Positions 21,122 through 31,211 of a DNA stretch of 64,000 bases are shown one piece after another. Under the pieces are notes generated by a model. The model was given only the letters and a program-made list of their open reading frames with translations, was not told the origin of the DNA and did not search any database. Origin of the DNA: Jiangella ureilytica (lineage in GTDB: Bacteria > Actinomycetota > Actinomycetes > Jiangellales > Jiangellaceae); contig NZ_SMKL01000014.1 in assembly GCF_004348545.1 (NCBI RefSeq), positions 1-64,000 on the forward strand, in the 5' to 3' direction. Each line of letters starts with the position of its first letter. The first letter of the stretch is position 1. The position numbers and the translations under genes were made by a program.

Positions 21122-22084
21122 TCACGCCACCACCACGTGACGCCGCCGATTCCGGGCGAAGGCGGAGAGGTACCGGGAAGCCACGGCGTCGTCCCGGTAG
21201 AGGTCGGCCCAGACCGTGCGCACCACCTGCAGCCCGCGCTCTCGCAGGCGGTCCTCACGAACCTTCTCCCGCCAGATCGCGTCCTCAGCGGTCTCGCCGG
21301 GACGCAGGAGGCGCTCGTACTTCTGCCGTCCGTCGAACTCGCCGACCGTGGCCTGGTCGGCGAAGTAGAAGTCCACCCGATCCGTCGCACCGTCAGGCCC
21401 CGGCATGCCGACCTGGAGCTCCGGGCGCGGCAGCCCGATGCGTTCGAGCTGAACGCGGTGCCGTGACTCGCCGACGCTCTCCGATCGCGGGTCGGCGAAC
21501 TCCACGACCCGGCCGGCGGCCCGTGCCCCACGCCAGTCGCGCATGGTGTCGAGGACGGTGCGCAGGGCCTCGTTCGTGGTGCCGAGCCGGGCCAGCGCAT
21601 GGTCCGCCGTGACGACGGCCGACTCGAAGCCGGCCGTGCGTGCGACGTCGACGGCCGTCCGGGCGAAGCCGGTGACGGGCAGGCCGTCGATCTCGATGAC
21701 GTCGGACTCGTCGAGCGCGCCGGTGTGGTGATGCACGCCGCCCTCGACCCGCGGCGATCGAAGATCGGACCGCCAGACGTGCACCTTCGAGAGATCGACG
21801 TCCCAGACCCGCAGTCCGGCGACGACCGCGGCGGAGACGTGGCACAGCACGACCGGCTTGGTCAGTTGGAGGACGACCGCCTGCGAGAGGACCCGGTGCC
21901 GGGCGAGATCGTCCATCGCGGCCCACTGCTCGCTCTCCACGTACGCCCCGCGGCGGACGGTCGTCCAGCGGCCGCCCTGCACACGCCGGCTGATCTCGCC
22001 GTCGTCCAGCCCGGCGGCCAGGGCCTGGGCCCGCGTCACGACACCGTGCTGCTGGCTCGCGAGGTACATCAGCGTTTCGTCCAT
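21122..22084 (-). CDS. AbiEi-like antitoxin-domain protein with C-terminal DUF559 (PD-(D/E)XK) nuclease fold
   Basis: A 320-aa protein. Residues about 3-55 match the type IV antitoxin AbiEi-like winged helix (QQHGVVTRAQALAAGL, then RRVQGGRWTTVRRGAY). A central all-alpha/beta part follows. The C-terminal 100 residues are Vsr/DUF559-like: RVDFYFADQ, then VGEFDGRQKY (E-x-D-G-x-x-K, a PD-(D/E)XK active site), then REDRLRERGLQVVRTVWADL. It may be a DNA-binding nuclease. No AbiEii-type toxin lies nearby. The gene is enclosed by a perfect 49-bp inverted repeat (21038-21086 and 22222-22270), suggesting it arrived as a cassette between PAC2 and mshC. Orphan genes of this type are numerous in actinobacteria. 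Confidence 0.8.
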   Translation of the reverse strand: MDETLMYLASQQHGVVTRAQALAAGLDDGEISRRVQGGRWTTVRRGAYVESEQWAAMDDLARHRVLSQAVVLQLTKPVVLCHVSAAVVAGLRVWDVDLSKVHVWRSDLRSPRVEGGVHHHTGALDESDVIEIDGLPVTGFARTAVDVARTAGFESAVVTADHALARLGTTNEALRTVLDTMRDWRGARAAGRVVEFADPRSESVGESRHRVQLERIGLPRPELQVGMPGPDGATDRVDFYFADQATVGEFDGRQKYERLLRPGETAEDAIWREKVREDRLRERGLQVVRTVWADLYRDDAVASRYLSAFARNRRRHVVVA

Positions 22085-22221
22085 GGACGTGACGCTGCCT
22101 CCAGGGACGCGACGACGCCAGGGACCTCGGGCGAAATGTGGACAACCTGCGGCCGGCGGCTCAGCTGTGGAGGACGGCCGGTCGTCAGCCGTACGCCCAC
22201 ATCACGAGGATCGCGCTCGCA

Positions 22222-22270
22222 TCACGAGGACTGCAGGCCTCGTGTGGCAGGGAATCAGGTGGTGAACGTG
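22222..22270 (-). repeat. Right copy of the perfect 49-bp inverted repeat
   Basis: The exact reverse complement of 21038-21086. Read on the minus strand it starts one base after the mshC stop codon, so both copies lie immediately downstream of a housekeeping gene and in the same orientation relative to it. Confidence 0.92.
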
Positions 22271-22271
22271 G

Positions 22272-23480
22272 TCATGTGGAGAGGGCGAGGCCGAGGAGGG
22301 CGTCGGCGGTGGCGGCCACGAGCGCGGGGGCGGCGGGGTCGGCGCCGGGGGTCGCGGCCCAGCGGTCGATGGCCGCGAGGGCGCCCGGCGAGTCGAGGTC
22401 GTCGGCGAGGCGCTCGCGGATTTCGGCCAGCACCGGCTCGGCGGGCGGGCCGGCCGGGCGCGCCACCGCGGCGCGCCAGCGGGCCAGCCGCTCCTGCGCC
22501 GCCCCCAGCACGCCGGCCGACCACTCGCGGTCGGTGCGGTAGTGGGCGCCGAGCAGGGCCAGCCGCACGGCCGCGCCCTCGACACCGTCGGCACGCAACC
22601 GCGAGACGAAGACCAGGTTGCCCAGCGACTTCGACATCTTCTCGCCGTCGAGCCCGACCATGCCGGCGTGCGAGTACAGCGTCGCGAACGCGCCGGCGAC
22701 CACCTGGGCGTGCGCCGCGGACATCTCGTGGTGCGGGAAGGCGAGATCGCTGCCGCCGCCCTGCACGTCGAACGGGACGCCGAGGTACTCCATGGCGATG
22801 GCCGCGCACTCGACGTGCCAGCCGGGGCGGCCGGGGCCGAACGGGCTGTCCCACGACGGCTCGCCCGGGCGTGCCCTGAGCCAGACGAGCGGGTCGAGCG
22901 GGTCCTTCTTGCCGGGACGGTCGGGGTCGCCGCCGCGCTCGGCGAACAGCGCGCGCATCTCGTCCTCGGCCAGCCGCGCCACCGAGCCGAACGCCGGGTC
23001 GCTCCGCACCGAGAAGTAGAGGTCGCCGTCGAGCTCGTAGACCGACGGCTCCATGCGCGCGATCAACCGCGTGATCAACGGGATCGCCTCGACGGCGCCG
23101 ACGTACGACGACGGCGGCAGCACCCGCAGCCAGGCCATGTCCTCGGTGAACAGCCGGGTCTCGGTGTCGGCGAGCTTGCGCCAGTCCTGCCCGGTGGCCG
23201 TCGCCCGCTCGAGCAGCGGGTCGTCGACGTCGGTGATGTTCTGGACGTAGCGCACGTCGTGCCCGGCGTCGCGCCAGACCCGGTTGAGCAGGTCGAACGC
23301 CACGTAGGTGGCGGCATGCCCCAGGTGCGTGGCGTCGTAGGGCGTGATGCCGCAGACGTACATCGTCGCGACCTGTGCCGGCTCGACGGGGCGGACGGCG
23401 CCCGCGGCGGTGTCGTGCAGGCGGACGGGCAGGCCGCGCCCGGGAAGGGCGGGCACGTGGGGGGCAGACCAGGCTCGCAT
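22272..23480 (-). CDS. mshC: Cysteine:glucosaminyl-inositol ligase of mycothiol biosynthesis
   Basis: An ATP-dependent ligase joining L-cysteine to GlcN-Ins, the third enzyme-catalysed assembly step of mycothiol. It is a class I CysRS paralogue: zinc-site C43 in [14 protein letters not shown]-like motif THLGHA at 51-56, WHVECAAIA (zinc Cys/His) and KMSKS near residue 280. The 402-aa length and the short C-terminus without the anticodon domain separate it from true cysteinyl-tRNA synthetase. It starts [10 protein letters not shown] at 23480. It is followed upstream by the TIGR03843/DUF3090/phosphatase group, an order shared with mycobacteria. Confidence 0.95.
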   Translation of the reverse strand: MRAWSAPHVPALPGRGLPVRLHDTAAGAVRPVEPAQVATMYVCGITPYDATHLGHAATYVAFDLLNRVWRDAGHDVRYVQNITDVDDPLLERATATGQDWRKLADTETRLFTEDMAWLRVLPPSSYVGAVEAIPLITRLIARMEPSVYELDGDLYFSVRSDPAFGSVARLAEDEMRALFAERGGDPDRPGKKDPLDPLVWLRARPGEPSWDSPFGPGRPGWHVECAAIAMEYLGVPFDVQGGGSDLAFPHHEMSAAHAQVVAGAFATLYSHAGMVGLDGEKMSKSLGNLVFVSRLRADGVEGAAVRLALLGAHYRTDREWSAGVLGAAQERLARWRAAVARPAGPPAEPVLAEIRERLADDLDSPGALAAIDRWAATPGADPAAPALVAATADALLGLALST

Positions 23481-23560
23481 GATGTGGCTCAGCGTAGCCG
23501 GACGCCGACCGTGGGGTCCCAGGCGGTGACGCCCCTCACGAGGCGACGGGAACAGTGGTC

Positions 23561-24367
23561 TCAGAAGACCGGCCATGGAACCGGCATCCGTCCCTCGGGA
23601 CTCGGCATCGTCCCACGGGTCAGCAGCGCGTCGATGCGGGCCGCCGTCGCCGCGACCTCCTCGTCGGCCAGCAGCCCCCGCAGCGTCGCACCCAGGGCGC
23701 CGTCGACCAGCCCGCGCAGGCGCGCGAGCGACGACCGCTCGGCCGCCGAGAGCGCCGACCCGGCCCACCCCCACAGGACGGTGCGCAGCTTCGGGTCGGC
23801 GTTGAAGCAGACCCCGTGGTCGACGCCCACGACGCCGGCCAGCGACGGCGCCACCGTCCGGTCGCCGACGAGGACGTGGCCGCCCTTGCGGTCGGCGTTG
23901 TTGACGACGGCGTCGAAGACGGCCAGCCGCCGCAGCCCGGGGTCGTCGGCATGGACCAGCAGCACGGGCGAGCCGTCGCCGTCGACCGCCTCGAGGATGG
24001 GCAGCCAGGCGCCGACGGGGGCCGACGCCGGTATGACGTCGACCTTCCCCGCGCCCAGCGACGCCGTCCCCTGCTCCATCCAGGCCTGGCACATGCCCGC
24101 CCCGAACGGCCCGTCGGGGCGCAGCACCGTCGGCGGCACCACGTGCCAGCCGGCGGCGTCGGACACCTCGTACGCCGCCGCTTCGCGCGCGGCCAGCGTG
24201 CCGTCGGGGAAGTCCCACAGCGGCTGCTCCCCGCTGATCGGCTTGTACACGCAGCGCACCGACGCGCCGCCATGCGTCACGCGCCCGAGCAGCGTGAGGT
24301 TCGACGCGACCACCAGCCGGCCCTCGACGGTCAGCTCGCCCTCGCGGAGCAGGCTCAGCAGGTCCAC
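23561..24367 (-). CDS. TIGR03843/SCO1664-like protein with PI3/4-kinase-like motifs
   Basis: A 268-aa conserved actinobacterial protein. [18 protein letters not shown] resembles the ATP-lysine loop of phosphatidylinositol-kinase/HipA folds. [15 protein letters not shown] followed by [10 protein letters not shown] resembles the catalytic D-x-N and metal-binding D motifs. A kinase activity is therefore plausible but unproven. The GTG at 24367 lies six bases beyond the previous stop (24373) with GGCGGGA upstream, so no ATG is needed. It is co-transcribed with DUF3090 and the histidine phosphatase. The same trio sits by mshC in mycobacteria (Rv2133c-Rv2135c, recalled). Confidence 0.8.
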   Translation of the reverse strand: MDLLSLLREGELTVEGRLVVASNLTLLGRVTHGGASVRCVYKPISGEQPLWDFPDGTLAAREAAAYEVSDAAGWHVVPPTVLRPDGPFGAGMCQAWMEQGTASLGAGKVDVIPASAPVGAWLPILEAVDGDGSPVLLVHADDPGLRRLAVFDAVVNNADRKGGHVLVGDRTVAPSLAGVVGVDHGVCFNADPKLRTVLWGWAGSALSAAERSSLARLRGLVDGALGATLRGLLADEEVAATAARIDALLTRGTMPSPEGRMPVPWPVF

Positions 24368-24372
24368 GCCGG

Positions 24373-24933
24373 TCAGTCCCGCCGCCGGTAACCGTTCTGA
24401 CGGGGGCAGACGTGCCCGGACGGGTCGAGCGGCAGGCTGCACAGCGGACACGGCGGGCGCCCGGCCGCGACGAGGGCCTGGGCGCGCTTGACGAAGGCCC
24501 GCGCCTCGGCGCCGGACAGCCGCACGACCATGACGTCGCGGTCGGACTCCTCGGGGTCGTCCGGCGGCTCGCTGTCGTCGTCGACGACGGCGTAGGCGGC
24601 GACCTCGACGATCTCGTCCTCGCTGTCCCACTTGAGCGTCATGGAACCGACGCGGAACTCCTCGACGATGGGCTGCTCGAGCGGGTCGAGGTCTTCGAGT
24701 TCCGTGGGCGCGACGGCGGGGACGGAGGTCAGGCCCCCGGCCCGGCGCAGGATCTCGTCGAGCATGTTGTCGACCCGCTCGGCGAGCACCGACACCTGCT
24801 CCTTCTCGAGCAGAACGCTGATCAGCTTGGTGGCGTCGCGGGCCTGGAGGAAGAAGGAACGCTCGCCCGGACGGCCCACCGTTCCGGCGATGAAACGGTC
24901 GGGCTGGTCGAATCGGTACACCTGCGCGGACAC
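24373..24933 (-). CDS. DUF3090 family zinc-ribbon protein
   Basis: A 186-aa actinobacteria-specific protein. The beta-rich N-terminal domain ([16 protein letters not shown], then [20 protein letters not shown]) covers about 120 residues. It is followed by [19 protein letters not shown] and a C-terminal zinc ribbon, [20 protein letters not shown], ending RRRD. The biochemical function is unknown. The invariant pairing with the TIGR03843 protein suggests that they act together. It is the middle gene of a three-gene minus-strand operon. Confidence 0.88.
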   Translation of the reverse strand: MSAQVYRFDQPDRFIAGTVGRPGERSFFLQARDATKLISVLLEKEQVSVLAERVDNMLDEILRRAGGLTSVPAVAPTELEDLDPLEQPIVEEFRVGSMTLKWDSEDEIVEVAAYAVVDDDSEPPDDPEESDRDVMVVRLSGAEARAFVKRAQALVAAGRPPCPLCSLPLDPSGHVCPRQNGYRRRD

Positions 24934-24972
24934 GTCGGAAAGCCTATCTCGCGCTCCGGCGCAACCGTCGAT

Positions 24973-25683
24973 CTACTCCGCCGCGTCGCCCGCTCCCCCG
25001 CCGACGACGGCGTCCGTGCGGCTCGCGCGGCGCTTGCGGCGGGCCGGCGACCGGAGGAACCCCAGCTCGCCACCGAGATCGTTCAGGCGCAGGACGAACG
25101 GGCGACGCTCGGTGTAGGACACGACCGACACCGAGCACGGGTCGATGACGAGGCGCTGGAACTGGTCGAGGTGCATCCCCAGCGCGTCGGCGAGGATCGC
25201 CTTGATGACGTCGGCATGCGAGACGGCGAACCAGACCGCGCCCGGGCCGTGGGTCTCGGCCAGCGCGGCGTCGCGCGAGCGGACGGCCTCGACGGCGCGC
25301 TGCTGCACGGCCCGCAGCGCCTCGCCGCCGGGGAACACGACCCCCGACGGGTGCTCCTGCACGACTTTCCAGAGCTTCTCGCGGCGCAGGCCGTCCAGTG
25401 ACCGGCCGGTCCACGCGCCGTAGTCGCACTCGGTCAGGCCCTCGTCGGTGACGACGGCGGCGCCGGGCGCGCGGCCCGCGGCGATGGCCGACGCCGTCTG
25501 CATGCACCGCTCCAGCGGGCTGCTGACGAGGGCGGCCGGCTCGATCCGCGCGAGCCGCTCGGCCAGTGCCGCGGCGCCTGCCACCCCGGTCTCGTCGAGC
25601 CCGACCCCGGGGCTGCGGCCGGCCAGCACCCCGGAGGCGTTGGCGGTGGTCCGGCCGTGGCGCACGAGGACGACTGTGGGCAA
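24973..25683 (-). CDS. Histidine phosphatase family protein (phosphoglycerate-mutase-like)
   Basis: A 236-aa phosphohistidine phosphatase. The catalytic motif VLVRHGRTTANASG is at residues 5-18. Also present are the second Arg in PLERCMQTA, the acid in TECDYGAWTGR and the second His in WFAVSHADVIK. It starts at TTG 25683 because a good AGAGGAG lies six bases upstream, whereas the GTG at 25713 would put the ribosome site inside the gene. The C-terminus is an Arg/Lys-rich tail. Adjacent to DUF3090 and the kinase-like gene, it may remove phosphates added by that partner (inference). Confidence 0.87.
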   Translation of the reverse strand: MPTVVLVRHGRTTANASGVLAGRSPGVGLDETGVAGAAALAERLARIEPAALVSSPLERCMQTASAIAAGRAPGAAVVTDEGLTECDYGAWTGRSLDGLRREKLWKVVQEHPSGVVFPGGEALRAVQQRAVEAVRSRDAALAETHGPGAVWFAVSHADVIKAILADALGMHLDQFQRLVIDPCSVSVVSYTERRPFVLRLNDLGGELGFLRSPARRKRRASRTDAVVGGGAGDAAE

Positions 25684-26018
25684 TTTCAACTCCTCTTGTG
25701 TCCCGCCGCACACATCCTGAACCGTTCGGTCCGTCGTCGGCGACGGGCCGACGACTCGTGGGAGCCGCCGGCTCCCGGTCGCCGCCGGTGTGCGCGGCGC
25801 ACCACGGGGCTCAAGCCTACGAGGCGTACCGATCGGGTGAACATCTGGCCGCTTTGTTCCGATTCATGGCCCACGGACTTACATTGGCTCTGCCCAGAGG
25901 GTCGCGCACGTCCTCGAAATGGGCTATCAAGGCTTCAGACAAACGTCTTCGTCGCCGGGACCGTTCGGCCCACCCGGGCCTCAGCGCGTCGTCGGGCAAG
26001 GGAGGGGACACGACGCGG
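25684..26018. other. 335-bp intergenic region between divergent genes
   Basis: It separates the histidine phosphatase (minus) from the M23 peptidase (plus) and must hold both promoters. Around 25850-25890 it is less GC-rich (TTGTTCCGATTCATGG, then TTACAT), a possible but weak promoter for the peptidase. I looked for the c-di-AMP (ydaO-type) riboswitch that often precedes actinobacterial cell-wall hydrolases and did not find its conserved blocks. Confidence 0.5.
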
Positions 26019-27284
26019 ATGCGGTGCCTCAGACGTCGCCACGTGGCGGCCATCGCGGCCACGGCCGGTCTCGCGCTGGCCGTCGTCAGCGCGCCCGCTG
26101 CCGCCGAGCCCGCGACCACGCCGCCGCCCGCCGAGGCGCCGCCCGCGCCCACCGACCCGGACGAGGCGTACAACCAGGGTCTCGAGGGGGCCCAGACGGT
26201 CGCCGTCGCCGAGGCACAGCGGCTGCTGGCCCAGGTCATGGCCGACCTCGGCACGGCGCAGCAGACCTTCGCCGAGGCCTCAGCGGCCGCCGACGACGCC
26301 CGAGCCAACGACGTCCACGCGCGGCAGCAGCTCGAGATCGCCGCCCAGGCCGTGGCCCGCACCCAGCGCGAGATCGACGCGCTCGACGCGCAGACCGAGG
26401 CCACCCGCAACACCATCGGCACCATCGCCCGCGAGGCCTACCAGGGCAACAACCTCGCCGCGCTCGGCGTGGTGCTGGGCTCCGAGACGCCCGACGACCT
26501 CGCGGCGCGCTACATGGGCATGCGCACGCTGCTGCGCACGGCCGACGGCGCCCTCAGCGCCATGGCCGCCAGCCAGGCGGAGCTGTCCAACGCGCACGCG
26601 CGCCTCGAGGGACAGCGCAGCGCGCGCGAGCGGCTGGCCGACCAGGCCGGGCTCTCGCTCGCGGCACTCGAGACGGCCGAGGCGGCGGCGCTCGCGGCCC
26701 GGCAGGTCGTCGACAACACCCAGACGCTGGTCGAGGCGGCGCTGCAGTCGGCGGCCGACGCCCGGCTGCAGGACTACCAGCGCTACATGGAGCTGTTGCA
26801 GTCGTCCACCGAGGTCGGCGAGCTGCTCGCCGCGGCGAACTACGGGCCGGGCTACGGAAGCGGCACGTTCATCCGCCCGGCCACCGGCCCGACGACGTCC
26901 GAGTACGGCCCGCGCATGCACCCGATCCTCGGCTACGTGAAGATGCACACCGGCCTCGACTTCGGCCGCGGCGACGGGCGCATCTACGCCGCCGACGCCG
27001 GCACCGTCGTCGAGGCGCGGTGGAACAACGCCTACGGCAACATGGTCATCGTCGACCACGGCGTGGTGGACGGCCAGCGGCTCACGACGATGTACGCCCA
27101 CCAGTCCGACCTCATGGTCGTGCCGGGCCAGCGGGTCGAGAAGGGCCAGTACATCGGCAACATCGGCTCGACGGGGTACTCCACCGGCCCGCACCTGCAC
27201 TTCGAGGTCCGCCTCGACGGCCAGCACACCGACCCGTGGCCGTGGATCGCCAGCGCTCCCCTGCCCGGCGGTGCGGCCTCCTGA
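26019..27284 (+). CDS. Secreted M23 peptidoglycan endopeptidase with coiled-coil domain
   Basis: A 421-aa exported LytM-type enzyme that would cleave peptidoglycan cross-bridges or regulate an amidase. The signal peptide is residues 1-30 (RRRHVAAIAATAGLALAVVS, cut near AAA-E). It is followed by a Pro/Ala linker and a long alanine-rich coiled coil (about 50-260, NlpC/P60-associated type). The M23 domain has zinc ligands in HPILGYVKMHTGLDF and HLHFEV near the C-terminus, all present, so it is probably active. The ATG at 26019 has GGAGGGG upstream at long spacing. It converges on the APH-like gene, with only 6 bp between stops. Confidence 0.9.
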   Translation: MRCLRRRHVAAIAATAGLALAVVSAPAAAEPATTPPPAEAPPAPTDPDEAYNQGLEGAQTVAVAEAQRLLAQVMADLGTAQQTFAEASAAADDARANDVHARQQLEIAAQAVARTQREIDALDAQTEATRNTIGTIAREAYQGNNLAALGVVLGSETPDDLAARYMGMRTLLRTADGALSAMAASQAELSNAHARLEGQRSARERLADQAGLSLAALETAEAAALAARQVVDNTQTLVEAALQSAADARLQDYQRYMELLQSSTEVGELLAAANYGPGYGSGTFIRPATGPTTSEYGPRMHPILGYVKMHTGLDFGRGDGRIYAADAGTVVEARWNNAYGNMVIVDHGVVDGQRLTTMYAHQSDLMVVPGQRVEKGQYIGNIGSTGYSTGPHLHFEVRLDGQHTDPWPWIASAPLPGGAAS

Positions 27285-27290
27285 CACCCC

Positions 27291-28169
<879 letters not shown>

Positions 28170-29024
28170 CTACGCGCTCCACCTTCCGGTCGCCAGCATC
28201 GCGAAGGTGAACAGGCCGAGCGCGATGCGGTAGACGATGAACGGCGCGAACGACCGCTTCTCCAGCCACGACATCAGCCAGGCGATGACGCCGAGACCCA
28301 CCAGGAACGCGATCACCGTCGCCAGGATCGTCGGCCCCACGCCGATGACCGAGCCCTCCCGCATGGCGCCCGGCCACTCGAAGATGCCCGAGCCGAGCAC
28401 CGCCGGGATCGCCAGCAGGAACGCGAACCGGGCCGCTGCCGCGCGGTCGAGGCCGAGGAACAGCCCCATGCTGATCGACGCGCCGGACCGCGACACGCCC
28501 GGGATCAGTGCCATCGCCTGCGCGAAGCCGATCGCGATGGCGTCGCGATAGTCGAGGTCGGCGACGGTGCGCTCCTTGCGCCCGACGCGGTCGGCGATGC
28601 CGAGGATGACGCCCAGCACGACCAGCGTCGTCGCGATGATCCAGAGCGACCGGAAGTCGTCGCGGATGACGTCCTGCAGCACGTACCCGAGCACGCCGAT
28701 GGGGATGGTCCCGATGATCACGAACCAGCCCATGCGGGCGTCCTGGGGGTCGTAGGTCGCTCGCCGTCGACGGCCGCGGGACTCGCCGCCGCGGCCGGCC
28801 GCCAGCGACCGGAACCACGCGGTCACGATGCGGCCGATGTCGCGGGCGAAGTAGAGGATCACGGCCGACTCGGTGCCGATCTGGGTGACGGCGGTGAACG
28901 CCGCGCCGGGGTCCTCCCAGCCGAACAGCTCGGGGTAGATGCGCAGGTGGGCGCTGGACGAGATCGGCAGGAACTCCGTCAGCCCCTGGATCACGCCCAG
29001 GACGGCGGCCTGGAACCACTCCAT
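28170..29024 (-). CDS. uppP: Undecaprenyl-diphosphatase
   Basis: An integral membrane phosphatase that recycles undecaprenyl pyrophosphate to the monophosphate carrier for cell-wall synthesis; extra copies raise bacitracin tolerance. It has the two BacA signature blocks, QGLTEFLPISSSAHL at residues 14-28 and ALIPGVSRSGASI near 165, with the catalytic Glu, Ser and Arg in place, and about eight TM segments. The 284-aa length is normal. It has a mycobacterial counterpart (Rv2136c) next to the histidine phosphatase; here an M23 and an APH gene intervene. Confidence 0.95.
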   Translation of the reverse strand: MEWFQAAVLGVIQGLTEFLPISSSAHLRIYPELFGWEDPGAAFTAVTQIGTESAVILYFARDIGRIVTAWFRSLAAGRGGESRGRRRRATYDPQDARMGWFVIIGTIPIGVLGYVLQDVIRDDFRSLWIIATTLVVLGVILGIADRVGRKERTVADLDYRDAIAIGFAQAMALIPGVSRSGASISMGLFLGLDRAAAARFAFLLAIPAVLGSGIFEWPGAMREGSVIGVGPTILATVIAFLVGLGVIAWLMSWLEKRSFAPFIVYRIALGLFTFAMLATGRWSA

Positions 29025-29060
29025 GCGTGCGTCGACTCCCCTAGGTGCCGGTCAGGTAGG

Positions 29061-30110
29061 TCAGGATGCCAGGCCGGCGGCGTCGAGCGCCTCGGCGACG
29101 GTGCGCAGCGCGGCGATGCGCTCGTCGAGCGGTCCGGCGTGCGCCGCCACGGACAGCGTGGTGACCCCGGCCGACGCGTACGCGTGCAGCCGGTCGCGGA
29201 TGCGATCGGGCGGCCCGATGAGCGCCGTCCGGTCGACGAAATCGAGCGGGACGGCGGCCGCGGCCTCGCGGTGCTTCCGGTCGAGGAACAGGTCCTGGAC
29301 GGTGCGCGCGGCGTCGCCGAAGCCCATGCGGACGGCGAGCGCGTTGTAGAAGTTCTGCTGCCGGCTGCCCATGCCGCCGATGTACAGGGCCGAGTACGCC
29401 CGGATCGGCTCCGCACACGCCTCTAGGTCGTCGCCGACCGACACCGGCACCGTCGGGACCACGTCGAACCCCTCCATGGTCAGCCCGGCCGCCGAGCGCC
29501 CGGCCGCGATCAGGTCCAGCGACTCCGCCGCGTGCTCGGGTGCGACGAAGACGCCCAGCCAGCCGTCGGCGATCTCGCCGGTCAGCCTCAGGTTCTTCGG
29601 CCCGATGGAGGCCAGGTAGAGGGGGATCGACGGCCGCACCGGGTGCACCGTCAGCTGCAGCGCCTTGCCGGGACCGTCCGGCAGCGGCAGCCGCCAGTGG
29701 TCGCCGTCGTAGGCCACCCGCTGGCGCAACAGCGCCAGCCTCACGACGTCGACGTACTCGCGGGTCCGCTCCAGCGGGCGCGAGAACCGCACGCCGTGCC
29801 AGCCCTCGGAGACCTGCGGGCCGGACACCCCCAGGCCGAGCCGGAACCGCCCGCCGGACAGGCTGTCGAGCGTGGCCGCCGTCATCGCCGTCGCCGCCGG
29901 CGTGCGGGCCGGGATCTGCATGACGGCGCTGCCCACGTCGACGCGAGACGTCTGCGCGGCCACCCAGGCGAGCACCGTCGGCGCGTCGGAGCCGTAGGCC
30001 TCCGCGGCCCACACCACCGAGTAGCCGAGCTGGTCGGCCTCCCTGGCCAGGGCCAGGTTGACGTGGTTGTCGCCACCGCCCCAGTAGCCCAGGTTGAGCC
30101 CGAGCTGCAT
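29061..30110 (-). CDS. LLM-class F420-dependent oxidoreductase (TIGR03559-like)
   Basis: A 349-aa luciferase-like TIM-barrel oxidoreductase. N-terminal MQLGLNLGYWGGGDN, then YSVVWAAEAYGSDAPTVLAWVA, SRVDVGSAVMQIPARTPAATA and the flavin-phosphate region SGGRFRLGLGVSGPQV are typical of the F420-using branch. The substrate is unknown; the cofactor is inferred from family placement. The ATG at 30110 (MQLGL) was preferred over one seven codons earlier. It is divergent from the aldo/keto reductase with an 87-bp gap. Confidence 0.88.
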   Translation of the reverse strand: MQLGLNLGYWGGGDNHVNLALAREADQLGYSVVWAAEAYGSDAPTVLAWVAAQTSRVDVGSAVMQIPARTPAATAMTAATLDSLSGGRFRLGLGVSGPQVSEGWHGVRFSRPLERTREYVDVVRLALLRQRVAYDGDHWRLPLPDGPGKALQLTVHPVRPSIPLYLASIGPKNLRLTGEIADGWLGVFVAPEHAAESLDLIAAGRSAAGLTMEGFDVVPTVPVSVGDDLEACAEPIRAYSALYIGGMGSRQQNFYNALAVRMGFGDAARTVQDLFLDRKHREAAAAVPLDFVDRTALIGPPDRIRDRLHAYASAGVTTLSVAAHAGPLDERIAALRTVAEALDAAGLAS

Positions 30111-30197
30111 GCGCCACCTCCCGCGAGACACTCCGGGGGACTCTACCTGTCGGCGGTCCTCACCCCGAGCGCGTGTCCCACCCGGTAGCCTCGCCGC

Positions 30198-31172
30198 GTG
30201 GAACAGCGACGACTCGGGGGAAGCGGGCTGTACGTCTCACGCCTGGCGCTCGGCACCATGACATGGGGACGCGACACCGACCAACACGACGCGCGGGAGC
30301 AACTGAAGCTGTTCGCCGACGCGGGTGGCACGCTGATCGACACCGCGGCGTCGTACGGCAACGGCGAGAGCGAGAAGCTCATCGGCGCCCTGCTCGACAG
30401 CGCGGTGCCCCGCTCCGACGTGCTCATCGCCACCAAGGCGGGCACGTCGCGGCCGGCCGGGCGGCGCGTCGTCGACGTATCGCGCAGGGGCCTGCTCGAT
30501 CAGCTCGACGACTCCCTCGACCGGCTCGACCTCGACTACGTCGACCTATGGCAGGTGCACACCTGGAGCGACGCCGCGCCCATGGAGGAGACGCTGGGCG
30601 CGCTGGAGCACGCCGTCACCTCGGGCCGGGCCCGCTACGCCGGCGTCTCCAACTACTCGGGCTGGCAGACCGCCGCCGCCGCCGTGCACCAGCGCGCCGT
30701 CGCCGGCTCCCAGGCGCCGCTGGTCTCCACACAGGTCGAGTACTCGCTGCTCGAGCGCGGCGTCGAGCGCGAGGTGCTGCCCGCGGCCGGACGGCTCGGG
30801 CTCGGCGTGCTCGCGTGGTCGCCGCTGGGACGCGGTGTGCTGACCGGCAAGTACCGCAGCGGCACCCCGGCCGACTCCCGGGCCGCCACCACCCACTTCG
30901 CGTCGTTCGTCGACAAGTACCTCGACGCCCGCTCGGCGAAGATCGTCGAGGCCGTCTGCACCGCCGCCGACGGGCTCGACGCGCTGCCGCTCGAGGTCGC
31001 GCTGACGTGGGTGCGCGACCGCCCGGGCGTGACGTCGGCCATCGTCGGCGCCCGGACCGCCGCCCAGCTGCGCGACGTGCTCGGCTCCGACGACCTCGAG
31101 CTGCCGGCCGAGATCCGCGCCGCCCTCGACGAGGTGTCGGCGCTGGAGTTGGGCTACCCGGAGAGCCGCTGA
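30198..31172 (+). CDS. Aldo/keto reductase
   Basis: A 324-aa NADPH-dependent (beta/alpha)8 reductase. The catalytic tetrad is visible: Asp and Tyr in LIDTAASYGNGESE, Lys in LIATKAG and His in WQVHTWSD. The cofactor loop is WSPLGRGVLTGKY and a C-terminal segment SAIVGARTAAQLRDVLG contacts the adenine phosphate. It resembles the YghZ/Kv-beta subgroup. Start GTG at 30198 with first residues EQRRLGGSGLYVS, the usual family start. The physiological carbonyl substrate is unknown. Confidence 0.9.
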   Translation: MEQRRLGGSGLYVSRLALGTMTWGRDTDQHDAREQLKLFADAGGTLIDTAASYGNGESEKLIGALLDSAVPRSDVLIATKAGTSRPAGRRVVDVSRRGLLDQLDDSLDRLDLDYVDLWQVHTWSDAAPMEETLGALEHAVTSGRARYAGVSNYSGWQTAAAAVHQRAVAGSQAPLVSTQVEYSLLERGVEREVLPAAGRLGLGVLAWSPLGRGVLTGKYRSGTPADSRAATTHFASFVDKYLDARSAKIVEAVCTAADGLDALPLEVALTWVRDRPGVTSAIVGARTAAQLRDVLGSDDLELPAEIRAALDEVSALELGYPESR

Positions 31173-31211
31173 GCGCGAGTCCGCGCCGCGGCTCCGGGTG
31201 GCCGGTGCCCG

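Noticed and set aside
21122-22084. Complete type IV toxin-antitoxin pair
   Set aside because: Only the AbiEi-like domain protein is present; no AbiEii nucleotidyltransferase is encoded next to it.
22272-23480. Cysteinyl-tRNA synthetase
   Set aside because: Short length, loss of the anticodon-binding domain, the mshC-type N-terminus and the conserved neighbours favour the mycothiol ligase.
25684-26018. Possible c-di-AMP (ydaO) riboswitch before the M23 peptidase
   Set aside because: The position is right, but the conserved sequence blocks of that riboswitch are not present by eye.
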